Shown one piece after another: positions 49,861-61,056 of a stretch of 64,000 nt of DNA. The DNA is from Sympetrum striolatum (Eukaryota > Arthropoda > Insecta > Odonata > Libellulidae): assembly GCA_947579665.1 (NCBI GenBank), contig OX388343.1, forward strand, positions 99,081,657-99,145,656, in the 5' to 3' direction. The notes below the pieces were generated by a model. The model saw only the letters and a list, made by a program, of their open reading frames with translations. It was not told the DNA's origin and ran no database searches. The translations under genes and the position numbers were made by a program. How positions within the stretch are numbered: the stretch's first letter is position 1; each line of letters starts with the position of its first letter.

Positions 49861-52800
49861 TATATAATTATATTATAAGTATATTTTTTAAATTCCACTA
49901 TCTTCACTGATATTCCCTTTATAAAAATATTTACATTACATACGTCACTCTGATGTCAGTTGTGCACAGATCATGCGAGTGGTTACTTCTTGAAATATCT
50001 TTTTACCAGGGTGTTTTCATCACAAGAAAAGGTTCACATGAATTCATAACATTAAAAAAACTGTTCCTTATTCAATACAGACAAAGCAGAGTGACAAGTG
50101 AAAATATTTTATTAAAATCCTCATATTTATATATAGTATAATCATCCCGCTATCAGCACCTGTATTCTGGGAAACAAGGATATTCAGGCATAATGGTAGT
50201 CATTGATTCTACCATTTCCTCCAGATGATTAATCATTCCTGCAAGTAAGGTTTTAAAAGTATTGTTACATCATACTTTTGCATGATGTGTCAAGCCTCTC
50301 AAACCCTAAAATTAATGGAAAATACTCTTCTGAGACTAAGGCTCAAACCAAAATCTCAACTGACAATGAGTCTTAAACAAACATTTTTCCTTTAAACATC
50401 CGAGCATAACTTTTATTTCCTGATTCCATTTAAGCCAATTATTTTATAAGAGAAGTATTTCAATTTCATTGAATGAAATTTCATGAAATTTTTCAATTTC
50501 ATTACAGAAAATTGCATCTGATTTGCAGTATGGCGACAAAGCAACATTACTAGCGGATGCTTCAGAGGAAGAATGAAACATGGAGGAACTAGGTTATCCC
50601 AGTGATGTCCAACCTAACAGTTCTGAGGCATCTGCCACCTATCAAGGCTGATTGGTTGGGCTTGTTTGTGAGTGAGCATGAATGTGAAATGGAATGCCCA
50701 AGTACATTTATTCTTCTCATCAATTGCAATATGATTTAAATATGCCTGAGTGACTGCGAGAGATGAATGAAAGTACACTTCGAGTGATCTAATAAGCAAA
50801 CCCTGTAATGAAATGTTCAAGCACTAGAATGTATTTCCATCTTGTCTTTCAGAAAAGACTTCATTGGTTCATACATTATAAATTAGTAATCCCACAGGTC
50901 ACTTTTAAGAAACCTTTTAAAACTGTGTGAAAAGTTGAGCATGCACTTGCCAAGTAACAAGCTTCATTAAGTGTTGATGTTTCAAATGAGAAACTGGTTG
51001 TCATTTGTACATACTATTGATAGCCTGTGTATACATCTTAGTTCCTTCATGCCTGTAATTAATCCCATCACAGTTACACTACAATAACTTTCATATAAAT
51101 TTATATGTCTATCTTTTGATGTGATATAAAGATTCAAAGTAATATTTTGACCAAATAGCCACTTGTAATCCATACTGAATTAATAATGATTGTGATAAGG
51201 CTTATAGCACAAGGAATATAAATTTAATTTGATTTGTACTGTAAATGAAATTTATGATGATCAGAGAGAATGTTTAAATTAAATTAGGCACACAAATGCT
51301 TTCATATGCTTTAAACTGAAATTTGTGTCACTACCACCATTAAAACACAATGTGCAATTATCATTTCTATATTAAGAAATGAGCAAGCAGAGAATGTGCC
51401 TACTTTTGATATTTTCATTAGTAAGAAAAAAGTACTTTGTGTTGATCCAAAACAAATTATTGTAACAGATATGTAATTGTTATATCTTCTTCCCCATCCA
51501 TTGACATGTAAAACACAAAACACTTATTTAATGCTTTGTGAAAGACTTTGCTATGGCACCAAATTTTATCCTGAGAACACTGAGGCAAGCATGATGTCAC
51601 AGTAAGATATTTAAATTGTACTAAAAACAAACCAATGAGTATAAGGGAAGACATTATAAATGGTAACTTAATTTTAAAATTCAGGATATATAAATCTAAT
51701 AAAATTGCATCATAAGAAAAGCAGCCATATCAACATTATTTGAAATCTTTTATGTAATTTATGTATAATATAAGAATACTATAACATTTGTGAAATTTTT
51801 TCATTTAAAAACCAAAAATTGTGAGTAATGTCATGTTTATTTTCTAAAATGAACAGTGTATGAACTCTATGATAGCTAAACAGAGAATGTATGATAAAGA
51901 GTACTTATTGTTTGGTGTAGAACGTTTTTAAATGGTGGTAAAATTTACAACAACCATTTTGGTTATGGAAGTATAATGTGCATTATGTGTTAATAGATAT
52001 GATATTATCTATACATTCCTGTCTGAGAAATGTCTGTGACAGTGTATTGATAAGAAAGCATGTCGTGAATAAATTATTTTGTAAAAATTGTAAAAATTAA
52101 ATATACAAACATCTATTGATGTTTTATATGGAATTAGACCTTTAGGATAATGACATCTTTGCAATTTTGACTGTGATTTCACTGTCATATCATTATCTCT
52201 CATAATTTTGAAAGACTTCAAAAACGCTTTCACAGAAATTAAATAGCCTACAGAAAACTTCCTGTGATTAGATGTCATGATGGATCTTCAACTATATAAA
52301 TAAGTAGCTTTTGCATAAACTTTATGTGAAAAGCATATTAAACTTAAATGCACTTCTTTACTGTCAATAAGGAGTGCAATGGATGTTTTATGTGGTGCTT
52401 TTTGTGGATTTAATGTTACTGAGGCATTTTAGAGAGCTTAATTTTTTATCTCACAGCAAATGACAAAGTTGCAGGAACCATAGGACGTGATACATAGGGT
52501 CCACAAAAACCTTAGTATATCAGTGTATAAATGACAATATCCGCCTTGAAAAAGTAACAATTTTGTGTAGTTAATGTCTCATATGTAAGAATTTGGTAAT
52601 ATAGTAGATAGAATTGGATTTATAAGGCACTCACTCTTGTATCTTTCATTACTTTTCATAACATCTAGCTTGAGTGAATATTAATGTAAAGATGTATATT
52701 TATTGCTACTAAGAAGTGCCTGTCAGTCAAAATTGTAGTCAATGTGAATATCTTCATTGAATCATGAAGCTTTCTAATGTTTTGTCAGGGAACCTATTAT

Positions 52801-54045
52801 TGTACTTTTTTTCTAAAATATAATTAGAACAACTCTGTTATAAAAATCTAATCTGATATGTGTTTTAATCTGAATTTAAGAAAACATTTAATCATTTTCA
52901 GATTCAGTCGCTGACTTTTTCTGGAAAATGGACACACATGATGGTACTGATTTTTATGACAATTAAAGTCAGTTATTTAAGATATAAATATGAGAAAATA
53001 AGTCATCATAAATTTAAGGATGGTTAGAATTAAATCACACATTAAAAGTGACCATATGATAGCACAAAAGACTGTTCTTTCATAGGTTTTCAAATGTTAC
53101 AAAATTAAAATCTCGAATATTTTCAAGTTTATTGCCCATAAATCATGAAAAAAAGATTTAAAGTACCAGCATTAAAAATAAATTTAAAGTAAAAAACAAA
53201 ATAATTAGTGAATAATTTATAAATTTGGTCAGTAATATGTAGAGAGATTCATCTTTAGAGCAAAAGACAATCATCACACTTGATGATGCAGTCTTATTCT
53301 AAAATTAAAACATCGATCTCTATTACCAAAAACTTTATTATTATAATGAATGAAAGATGGTTTCATACACCTCCACAGCAATTTTATTTTCGCCACATGT
53401 TTCACTAGTGTCCTAGGCGAAAAACTTTTATAATTTTATACACTTATCTTTTGTTTGTTAGATCATTATTATATTTGTGACCACCTTAAACTAACAGTTT
53501 TAATAGTGCTTGGAGAAGAATCACTAGCAAAAGGATTTTAGAATGAGAGATTTTCATTTTTTTCCCAGATATTTACTTCAAATTTTTTTTAAGTTAAATA
53601 TTTTTAAAATTTTTGAAACTCTTTGATTTTGTGTGATACCATCCCAAATTAAATATGCAGGAATTAATATTTATCAATAATAAATCTTTATATAATAAAT
53701 AACGTGGTATTTTTACATCATGGTATACCTAGAAGGATGTCTGGCGGTCATTTCACCACTATCTGTTTTCAAGCCAGATATTTTATTTACCTTATTCTCC
53801 GATTTTTTAAACATTTTCCAGCAGATATTTAAATAAGAATATTTTATTACAATAATTACCATATAAACTCCAAGGAAAATTTTTATATAGTTGTATGAAT
53901 ACATCTCTTTCCAATTTTTTTAGTTTTACTATGATTCCTCATCACCAGATTGACAAATTACATATTCTTGCTCTGACCAAGTGATGCTTCTATAATGATT
54001 GATATTTTAAAATATATCATTAAGATAGATATTCTGAAAAGAATA

Positions 54046-54051
54046 TTTATT
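54046..54051 (-). promoter_or_regulatory. Possible polyadenylation signal AATAAA
   Basis: A minus-strand AATAAA lies about 505 bases downstream of the stop codon of the candidate terminal exon at 54556-54870. The position is plausible for a 3' UTR, but the hexamer is common in AT-rich DNA. Confidence 0.25.
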
Positions 54052-54555
54052 CACAGAATTCACATTATTTTGATGCAAGCTTCAGAATTTTCTTTCATTC
54101 TTACGTCTACTGAGGTTATAGTCCAGTATTGCTTCTTAAGTGGTTTAAAAGACATATATACTTTATGATAGAAATTGGGAATAAATTCTCTTAACTTACA
54201 ATAAGCATACACCCTTTCTTTCCTTACTGCTATGGGAAAATTGCTGTGACCCAGTAATCTCTTAAATTGGAGACTAAATAAACCTGTTAACAATTTTTGA
54301 TCCTCAAATGTGTTTTCCCTGACTCAGTGCTCCTTTGTACTGAGTTAACTTGGCTACCTGACAACATCAGCTCACCTGGGTGATCAACCTCCCACCATGA
54401 CACTGGTGTTAACTCTATCCTGCTGCATACAAGTCGTACAATTCGGTTCTCTTTTCTTCTCAGATTGAAGTATTTGCTTTGCAATTAGTAAATTATTACC
54501 GTTGAGTTTAGTCCTTGAATAGAACATATTGGCTGGATATCTTGACTAATGAACC

Positions 54556-54870
54556 TCAACTAGCAAGAGCTACAGAGTAAAATATTTTGCATTTAGCACC
54601 AGGAACAGGACCAGGACTATAGGGAAAAGGTTCAAGAGGCATCAACATTGAGCGAATTCCTCTTTCTGGTACTTCCTTAGTAGATAACAGTGTAAATTTT
54701 ACTTTAGAGCATGAGAAACAGTAAGATTCCAATCGGTGTTTATCAAGAGTAAAACTTTCAAATTTCATTGCTCTTATCTGGGAAAGTGGTTTTGGTAAAA
54801 CAATGTTGGGGCAAAACACAGGGTAAACATAAAAAAAATATTCTCTATCACTAAGCTTATGAATTAATTC
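54556..54870 (-). CDS. Candidate terminal coding exon of an unidentified gene
   Basis: After a good acceptor (TTTGCATGATTTTCAG) the minus strand is open for 104 codons and ends at TGA. The translation has a mixed, protein-like composition: REYFFYVYPVFCPNIVLPKP, a short Cys pair (CFSCS) about residue 54, and a Pro/Gly-rich part (PLEPFPYSPGPVPGAKCK) about residues 78-95, ending SVALAS. The opposite strand has no comparable frame. It lies in the CpG-depleted block, where germline-methylated gene bodies would be expected. No family is recognised. A frame of this length in such AT-rich DNA is unusual, but without homology it could still be chance or a decayed element. There is no ATG-defined start because this would be an internal acceptor. 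Confidence 0.45.
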   Translation of the reverse strand, partial: ELIHKLSDREYFFYVYPVFCPNIVLPKPLSQIRAMKFESFTLDKHRLESYCFSCSKVKFTLLSTKEVPERGIRSMLMPLEPFPYSPGPVPGAKCKIFYSVALAS

Positions 54871-55056
54871 CTGAAAATCATGCAAATTTCACAATTTGAT
54901 ACTTGAGGAACTCATAGTCAACTTTTAAGAGAAGATACATTTGATTTGGCTTGGCTTCTGAGCTATGGAATAAATTCATTACCCATTCTCAGGACCACTG
55001 CAATCTAGGTGAAAGTATAAAGCATAACAACCTGAGAGTACTAATACCTAATGAAA

Positions 55057-55114
55057 TGTATATATACATATATGTATATATATATCTATATATACATATA
55101 TGTATATATAGATA
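55057..55114. repeat. TA-rich palindromic repeat
   Basis: Two inverted ACATATATGT cores are set in TA alternation, joined by a TATCTATA centre. It is low-complexity DNA able to fold back. Confidence 0.8.
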
Positions 55115-55119
55115 TCCTT

Positions 55120-55299
55120 TCATATAGTATCCTCCGAGTAAACCAGAAAAATTAGAAACCACTGGACATTGACAGATGTGATTTCTAAGTACTGCTTGAA
55201 TGCACTCCTATACTGAGCATTGATGATATTAGGTCGCAAAATCAATCTCTGTGGGAATACTTTATATTCTATTTGACTTAGCCACACAAGAATTTTGGT
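55120..55299 (-). CDS. Candidate coding exon of the same unidentified gene
   Basis: A 59-codon minus-strand frame translates as WLSQIEYKVFPQRLILRPNI followed by INAQYRSAFKQYLEITSVN, which has the amphipathic, mixed character of a real protein. An acceptor could lie at TATTCCCACAG (phase 0, first codon AGA) or at GTGGCTAAG. No strong donor is present before the stop; CA|GTGGTT near the VNVQ codons is the best. It sits between the terminal exon and the other exon-like pieces, on the same strand. No family is recognised. The splice phases with the neighbours do not close without an extra exon, so the model is incomplete. Confidence 0.33.
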   Translation of the reverse strand, partial: TKILVWLSQIEYKVFPQRLILRPNIINAQYRSAFKQYLEITSVNVQWFLIFLVYSEDTI

Positions 55300-55578
55300 T
55301 TAGTTGCAAGATGCATTACTTTTCATCCATTAGTGTGGCTGAAAATTGAAAAATTATAGGATTTCACTTGTTTGGACAGTAAAAGAAAATGGTGGAGAAC
55401 GGTGTCTTCTTTGCCTAAATGACAATATCCACTCATTTAAGTACTACATACATAAAAATGGCCAAGGTCATACTATAATGAAATACTAAGAAATTTAATA
55501 ATGTGCTTTTACTTAATAAAATATACCAATATGCGATGGTTTTGCTATAGTAAAAGGGGAAACCAGGCAAAATCTTAC

Positions 55579-55626
55579 CATCTGGGTCAATTTTATTGTG
55601 AGAATCTCCAGGGAAAATTACAATAC
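55579..55626 (-). CDS. Candidate 48-bp internal exon
   Basis: Acceptor TTTTGCAATCTTATAG and donor G|GTAAGA bracket 48 bases that encode IVIFPGDSHNKIDPDG in the only open frame (phase 1 in, phase 1 out). Its entry phase fits the exit phase of the candidate exon at 57142-57184. It is short, and no family is recognised. Confidence 0.25.
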
Positions 55627-56513
55627 CTATAAGATTGCAAAAAGGAAAAGTTACAAATTTTTCCAGAATATGACAAGAAATTGAATAATTTGCACTCACA
55701 GTGTAAAAATATTCATCGAGTAAAATATTTAGAAAAGTAAGCATCCATCGAAAATGAGCTAACTTTTTTATTTTACCAAACAGATATATAACAATTCCAT
55801 CTTTACTATTAATTTTGATATTAATTTACCATTATTTTGTATTTAAAGAAAATAAATTATGTTTCATATGAATTTGAGTAGAGGATGACTATTATTCAAA
55901 ACCCTATATAGTGAAATTAATAAACTCTTTATTGTATCTAAAAGTTTGTTTATAAACTATCAATTGATGGAAAATACCAATTGAAGGTTACTATAAGTCA
56001 ATAGATATGCCTAAAATAAATATTAAAACGATTAAATGCCTCCAAAATGCAAAGAAGCAATAAAATTAAGAAGTACAGTAGACAAATGACTTCCCATCAT
56101 TCTATGTGAAGTAAAACTCCTCTCCTTCAAGTGTTAATAGTAGTTTAAGTAACCAATATAAAATGGAATGATGACATTTTTAGAAGATTATAGCTACAAA
56201 ATAAATCCAGTCTAATAGAGGTAAGTTGAGGCATTCTCATTAAGATAACTCAAATAAAAATCAATCCAAGATTTTTGTCTGTATCTTAAAATATGTGTAG
56301 CAAAGCAAAGCATAGAATTACATACACAGCTTAATCTTCATTTTGCAGAAATGTGGACACTTTTCTGTTCAAAAACCCAAAGTAAGCAAGTAGACTAAAG
56401 AAATTTCTAGTTGTGACCTGGAACCAATTGTCAGAGATTTTTTTTTTCTGTCAGAAGTTTTGCCTCTACAACAGCACATCTTTTCTAATCTTATTTTGCA
56501 TATTTGTAATTAC

Positions 56514-56628
56514 TTAATTTTCTTTTTTATTATTTTCCATATAGTTTCAGCTGATATTTTTATAATGCAATTTCTGATGGATGTGATCACTTTAAAATCA
56601 ATACTGAGAGTAAATTTGGAAAATATTG
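56514..56628. other. Exon-like segment with splice signals on both strands
   Basis: On the plus strand, TTCCATATAGTTTCAG and GTAAGTAC bracket 78 bases (56551-56628) open in one frame. On the minus strand, TTCCAAATTTACTCTCAG brackets 56514-56603, also open (IDFKVITSIRNCIIKISAET...), with a weaker GTAATT donor. At most one can be real; the plus-strand donor is the stronger signal. Neither phase links to the minus-strand candidates. Confidence 0.2.
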
Positions 56629-57141
56629 GTAAGTACTTGTACTACTAGAAGATATGCTAAAGCTGCAAAAAATCAAGATTAAATATTTACTAAAGAAAAT
56701 TGGATATGGCAATGATTCATTAATGAGAGATTTTTCAACAAGAGGCGTGTTTGGATGCATACAATCGTATGACTATTATTACAGTGTATATGTATTAACA
56801 GTATTATTAACTTGAATTTTTATAAATATGTTGTGAGAATTTAATCTTCCATTGAGAAATATTTAATTATTGGTGTATTCCTGATCAAATTGAAGGTCAT
56901 CATAAACAATTTTTCCACAAATGAAAATATAATAGCAGAGCATAGTAATGCATAGAATAATGCATAGCATTTTTTTTATTTAAAGCACGTTTATATAAAG
57001 GAAAATATGCAATGATATTACGATAATGATTTTTTTAATTATCTGATTTAATATTAAATTATCAAATAAATCTTAGGAAAGAATTTAATTCATCCATGTA
57101 AATAAAGTCAGACCAAATTAATATGCTCTCAACTATCTCAC

Positions 57142-57184
57142 CCCAAAGTATCATGTCTAACATAGTTTTCCCCTTTCCCTCAAA
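57142..57184 (-). CDS. Candidate short internal exon
   Basis: A T-rich tract and TTCTGAGAAAG precede 43 bases encoding FEGKGKTMLDMILWG, ending at the donor GGG|GTGAGA (phase 0 in, phase 1 out). The phase matches the next candidate at 55579-55626 and the preceding one at 57253-57302, whose 68-bp intron would be very short. No family is recognised. Confidence 0.25.
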
Positions 57185-57252
57185 CTTTCTCAGAAAATGC
57201 AGTCTTATGAGAAAAAAAAAACAACCAAAAGCAAGCAGCCAGACCACTTTAC

Positions 57253-57302
57253 TATCAGAGCCAACAATGAGACAAAGTTAGGATCTTTCTCGCCATTCTC
57301 AT
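57253..57302 (-). CDS. Candidate short internal exon
   Basis: The segment after CCAATCGTAG encodes ENGEKDPNFVSLLALI and ends at the donor ATA|GTAAAG (phase 1 in, phase 0 out). Together with 57142-57184 it would read through in frame. The acceptor has a poor pyrimidine tract, so support is weak. Confidence 0.22.
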
Positions 57303-58051
57303 CTACGATTGGTTAACTCCACATAAAATATCTCAAAACCATATATTATTATATGAAACCAGAGAAATTACATAACTTAGGAAAAAGATCACTTCTCATA
57401 AAAAAGTTTATAGGACTTGTTGGAATTTAATGAACCAACAACACTTGCAATTTGTTTTGCAATATATAATTAAATTAAGTTTGGAAATTTCCCTTAAAAG
57501 ATATTATCACATGTATATAATTTATTAATTCGTGAAGTATGCTTTTCACTCTTAGATGTGTCTTAAAAAGATTTCGCTATTATAGAACACATTATAACCA
57601 TTCCCCCATTAACTAATAGTGGTATCAATTCTGATATAACCCAATAAACTGGGAATTAATAAACAAAATTTATTAGGATTTATTGTGTTATTATGATATT
57701 GAATTCAAAGTAGGAATTGACTTTGAAAGGGATTTATTAATTAAGCAGTAAATTAAGAGATTAAAAAACTTTTGTTTTAGATGAATAAATCACACAATGC
57801 ATATTTGAAGCTCAGTGTCATGGGTTCAATGCCAGAAGGCCTTGAAGTCCCAAAATTTTTCCATGAAGGTGCATTGGGAGGATTTTCGGAATTTTTTAGG
57901 CACTTCCCGGTAAATTAGAGAGATGAATTTCAAGGGCCCTGGGATTGCTGGAAGCCATGCATATTAGGTTGGATCGAAAAAACTAGAACTAGAAGAAGGG
58001 TGAAGTTACGCCTCCCGAAGAAAACCTTATGGAATAAATTTTCTATGTTGG
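57303..58051. other. CpG-poor block, part 2, and transition
   Basis: There is no convincing exon. A segment at about 57800-57960 with GGGTTCAATGCC could be a decayed SINE. CpG content returns to normal at about 57.9-58.0 kb. Confidence 0.45.
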
Positions 58052-58053
58052 TA

Positions 58054-58130
58054 CAGTCCTGGCCAAAATTAACGCAGCACCAGCCGTAAGGATCGCTAGG
58101 GAGGTGCTGCGTTAATTTTGACCAGGAGTG
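58054..58130. mobile_element. 77-bp Tc1/mariner-type MITE
   Basis: Two 28-bp inverted arms (CAGTCCTGGCCAAAATTAAC, GCAGCACC at 58054-58081 and its near-complement at 58103-58130; 26 of 28 match) are separated by only 21 bp. TA lies on both sides (58052-58053, 58131-58132). CAGT-type ends and TA duplication are the Tc1/mariner hallmarks. At 77 bp it is little more than two inverted repeats. Confidence 0.85.
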
Positions 58131-58242
58131 TACATTAGGATGTAAATAGGAAGTCGGTCAAATTCGTCTAAAACCTTACCAGTATTAAATGGAAGTAATA
58201 CTGGACATGAAAGCGTGATTTACTTAAGGTTAATTACTAATA

Positions 58243-59538
58243 CAATAGCAGGAAAAAAATTTTACATTTTAGAGAAATTCTTGATTTTCTTCCGGGTTCT
58301 TTTGAGCGCGTGATTTCAGCTCTCTAATTGAAGAAACTAGGAATTTGTAACATCAAATTCTGCTCGAATCATTCTCTTCACTCTCGCGTTATTAATTCGA
58401 CAGAAAAACGTTTCCGATTTGAATATTTAATAGAAATAATTGGGGAGGTCGACATTTTTCGTCAAATGCATCGAAGAAAGTAGTCCCCAGCTTATATTCG
58501 CCTTATTTGTTCCAGGGAAAACTTCCAGCAAGAAAGTTTCTAAGAAAATAGTGAATTTATTTTACGTGCAAATACGAAATATTTAAGTTTATAAATAGCA
58601 TAAGAGAAACTAATTTTATTTCGGGGGTAACGAATCACACGTCGCGGCCCGCGACCCTTTCGTTGAAGAAGGAATACTTCGTAATATTGGATGCCGTGTG
58701 ATTTTTGCCACCTTTTTTGAACAAACCTTTCTTTTTTACTTCGTTTAGTAATTTTAACTCTGTAATGAAGCTATTTTTATTAGGTTGACGATTTAGGACG
58801 AACAATGCATTCCTTAACTGCAGTGAGCCACAACGATTCCTAAACACCCTATCAAAAACTTCTCTGTCGCTTGTTTATTGAATCTGTTTACATATTTGGT
58901 ATTCGATGAAAGAGGTATATTTCACTTTAAATTTAGGTAGAATAAACGATGGTTGTTATGGAGATTACTCACTATAGATTTAAAATTGTGTTCAACTCTT
59001 TTACTAGCATTTTTTCATGAGAAAATGTCCCTGACGCAAGAAAATTCGAGGCAAGAAACCTCGATTTGAGTCTATTTCTCTCTTACTAAGAAAAAGTAAA
59101 TTTATCTATTATTTCAGTCTCAAGGGGTTTTCTTCTTGGTCTCTTCAGAAAATCTGGAAAGGAATTAATTAGAACAACATCGGAATCGTGCATGCAAATT
59201 GCAATCATTCGAAATGGGAATCGAATTCCCGCTGTTCTATTTGCTATGAAAGTCACATAATTTGAAATAGTCTGAAGCAATAGCGCTACGGAATGCTTTC
59301 TGTCGTACCATAGTCATAATATATATTCGCCAGGACGAACCAGTAATGGATCTTGACAGATTTTGATGCACGATGAATTTTACCAAAGATTATTGAAGAG
59401 AATGGTTTGAAGCAGAATTTGATACTAAAGATTCCCCGTTTCTTCAATTAGAGAGCTGAAAGGACCCGTTCAAACGAAACTGAAAGAAAATCAAGAATTT
59501 TACGGAAATGAAATATTTTTCTTTTACCTGCGATTACA
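58243..59538. mobile_element. 1.3-kb element with about 140-bp terminal inverted repeats
   Basis: The left arm 58243-58380 and right arm 59393-59538 are inverted copies at roughly 80 percent identity by eye. Shared blocks in order are GCAGG, AAATTCTTGATTTTCTT, TTTCAGCTCTCTAATTGAAG, ATCAAATTCTGCT and CATTCTCTTCA. The outermost bases are diverged and I could not define a target duplication. The interior holds a minus-strand frame at 58635-58847 (70 codons, Lys-rich, GTG start) and one at 59086-59280, neither recognised. A non-autonomous long-TIR DNA transposon is the best reading; superfamily unknown. Confidence 0.7.
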
Positions 59539-60033
59539 CTGTTCTATAAATTTTCCTACCTTAACTGTTCAAAAGTGGATGTTTACAATATGTTTTAAGT
59601 GTCGCTAAACACGAAAATAATGTTAAAATTTATTTATTAGCTCTCGCTTTTATGATAATGATATTTTATGTATGTATAGTTAAAAGAAAATATGAAAAAT
59701 CTGTCATCTTAAAACATCTTTTTTTGCCCAATCCCGCTACTGTGTTGTAGTTGCATCCCTTTTAACCATCCAGCAATAATCACTTTGCATTCCATATCCC
59801 TTTATATATTTGCTGTTAATACGCTCCCACGAAAACAGAGAGAGAGAGAGAAAAAAATGCGATTGTCGATCTCTCTAACCTGCAAACATTTGAGTTGTAA
59901 GGCATTATAAAAGCTGTAAATGTGGGTTTTGAAACTTATTGGCCATCCAAGATGCTTATACATGCTGCTACCAGAGCTATCGGATGCTTGAGTGAAGGTT
60001 TCTTCCTTTCCTTACGCTAATATTGCCTTCAGC
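59539..60033. other. Gene-free stretch
   Basis: Only a short GA run at about 59839-59852 is noted. Confidence 0.6.
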
Positions 60034-60429
60034 CGCCGCACAGTGGTCGGAAATCGAAAAAAGCTGGCCAAAACTCAATTTTTCGACTTTTTTCCAGGAT
60101 TTTTTGTAGCTATATTATTATTGTACTTACTAAGGGCTATCAAATTCACTATGATTAGAATCTCTCAAGTTCATATTTTGGAATCGGCAAGCAGTCAAAG
60201 TTAGCAAAATAGAACAAGTGACAGCTAGCGATACCTTTTCTCGCTTCCATGCCTGAAATGTGCATCGCAATGAAGACTCTTTTGAGCGATAATTTGGAAT
60301 GTTAATTATATAAACATTTAATTCGAAGCTATAAGAATAACAGAATACAATTTTAATGATATAATAAAATTTATTTAATCCCTAAATATGCATTCTAAGC
60401 TTATGTTGCAAAATACAATACATTTTCTG

Positions 60430-60678
60430 ATTCAAAGTCCTAAATCGTTTATATCGACGCTTCCCGGCGTCGAGATATTAGCATAGGGTGATGGTGTGAT
60501 GTTTGTAAATTAAATTAAAGTGGGGAATTGCTGCGTTTGTTTGCGTTTTTGCGATTTGTAGCGACTTTTAGGTCGCGCGGCGAGACTCAGATTCACAGGG
60601 CATTTCCTCCTAAACTCGGTATGGCGTGAGATAAATAGCGCATATTTCTATTTTAAATTCATATAACATAATAAATTA
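60430..60678 (+). repeat. 245-bp direct repeat inside the Transib element, copy 1
   Basis: It begins ATTCAAAGTCCTAAATCGTT, includes a CGACGCTTCCCGGCGTCG hairpin, GTTTGCGTTTTTGCGATTTG and GGTCGCGCGGCGAGACTCAG, and ends at TTTTAAATTCATATAA. Copy 2 is about 90 percent identical by eye. The hairpin is intact here. Confidence 0.88.
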
Positions 60679-60810
60679 CATAAATAACATTTCACTATGA
60701 ATTCTCTAGTCCACCGTCATTGCTTTTTACAAATGAACTCAACCAGCTAACATATTCATTATACCTTATCTCATTAATGTCACCTTGGTACATGGCGCGG
60801 ATCCTGCCAG

Positions 60811-61056
60811 ATTCAAAGTCCTAAATCGTTTGTATCGACGCTTCCCGACATCGAGATATTAGCATAGGGTGATGGTGTGATGTTTGTAAATTAAGTTAAA
60901 GGAGGAAATTGCTGCGTTTTTTTGCGTTTTTGCGATTTGTAGCTACTTTTAGGTCGCGCGGCGAGACTCAGATCCACAGTGCCTTTCCTCCTAAACTGGT
61001 ATGGCGTGAGAGAAATAGCGCCTATTTCTATTTTAAATTCATATAAGATGATAAAT
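60811..61056 (+). repeat. 245-bp direct repeat inside the Transib element, copy 2
   Basis: It has the same order of landmarks as copy 1, with the hairpin damaged (TTCCCGACATCG). Its right edge (61031-61056) is the minus-strand coding end of the MADF-like fragment; the matching place in copy 1 has the same bases but a degraded reading. The two copies are separated by about 130 bp. Confidence 0.88.

Larger units (their letters stand above)
48633..54040. other. CpG-depleted non-coding block, part 1
   Basis: From here to about 57.9 kb CpG is very rare; between 50783 and 51922 there is none at all. AT-rich sequence without a convincing exon fills this part. If the minus-strand gene above 54.5 kb is real, this would be downstream of it. 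A pogo-like end at 49573 is the one CpG-rich island. Confidence 0.6.

Noticed and set aside
54287..54484. 65-codon minus frame below the candidate terminal exon
   Set aside because: It lies after the stop of the terminal candidate, has a possible internal donor but no good acceptor, and shows no domain.
55433..55744. 103-codon minus frame as one exon
   Set aside because: Only the 48 bases 55579-55626 have good splice signals on both sides; an apparent upstream exon ending at ACT|GTGAGT is out of phase with it.
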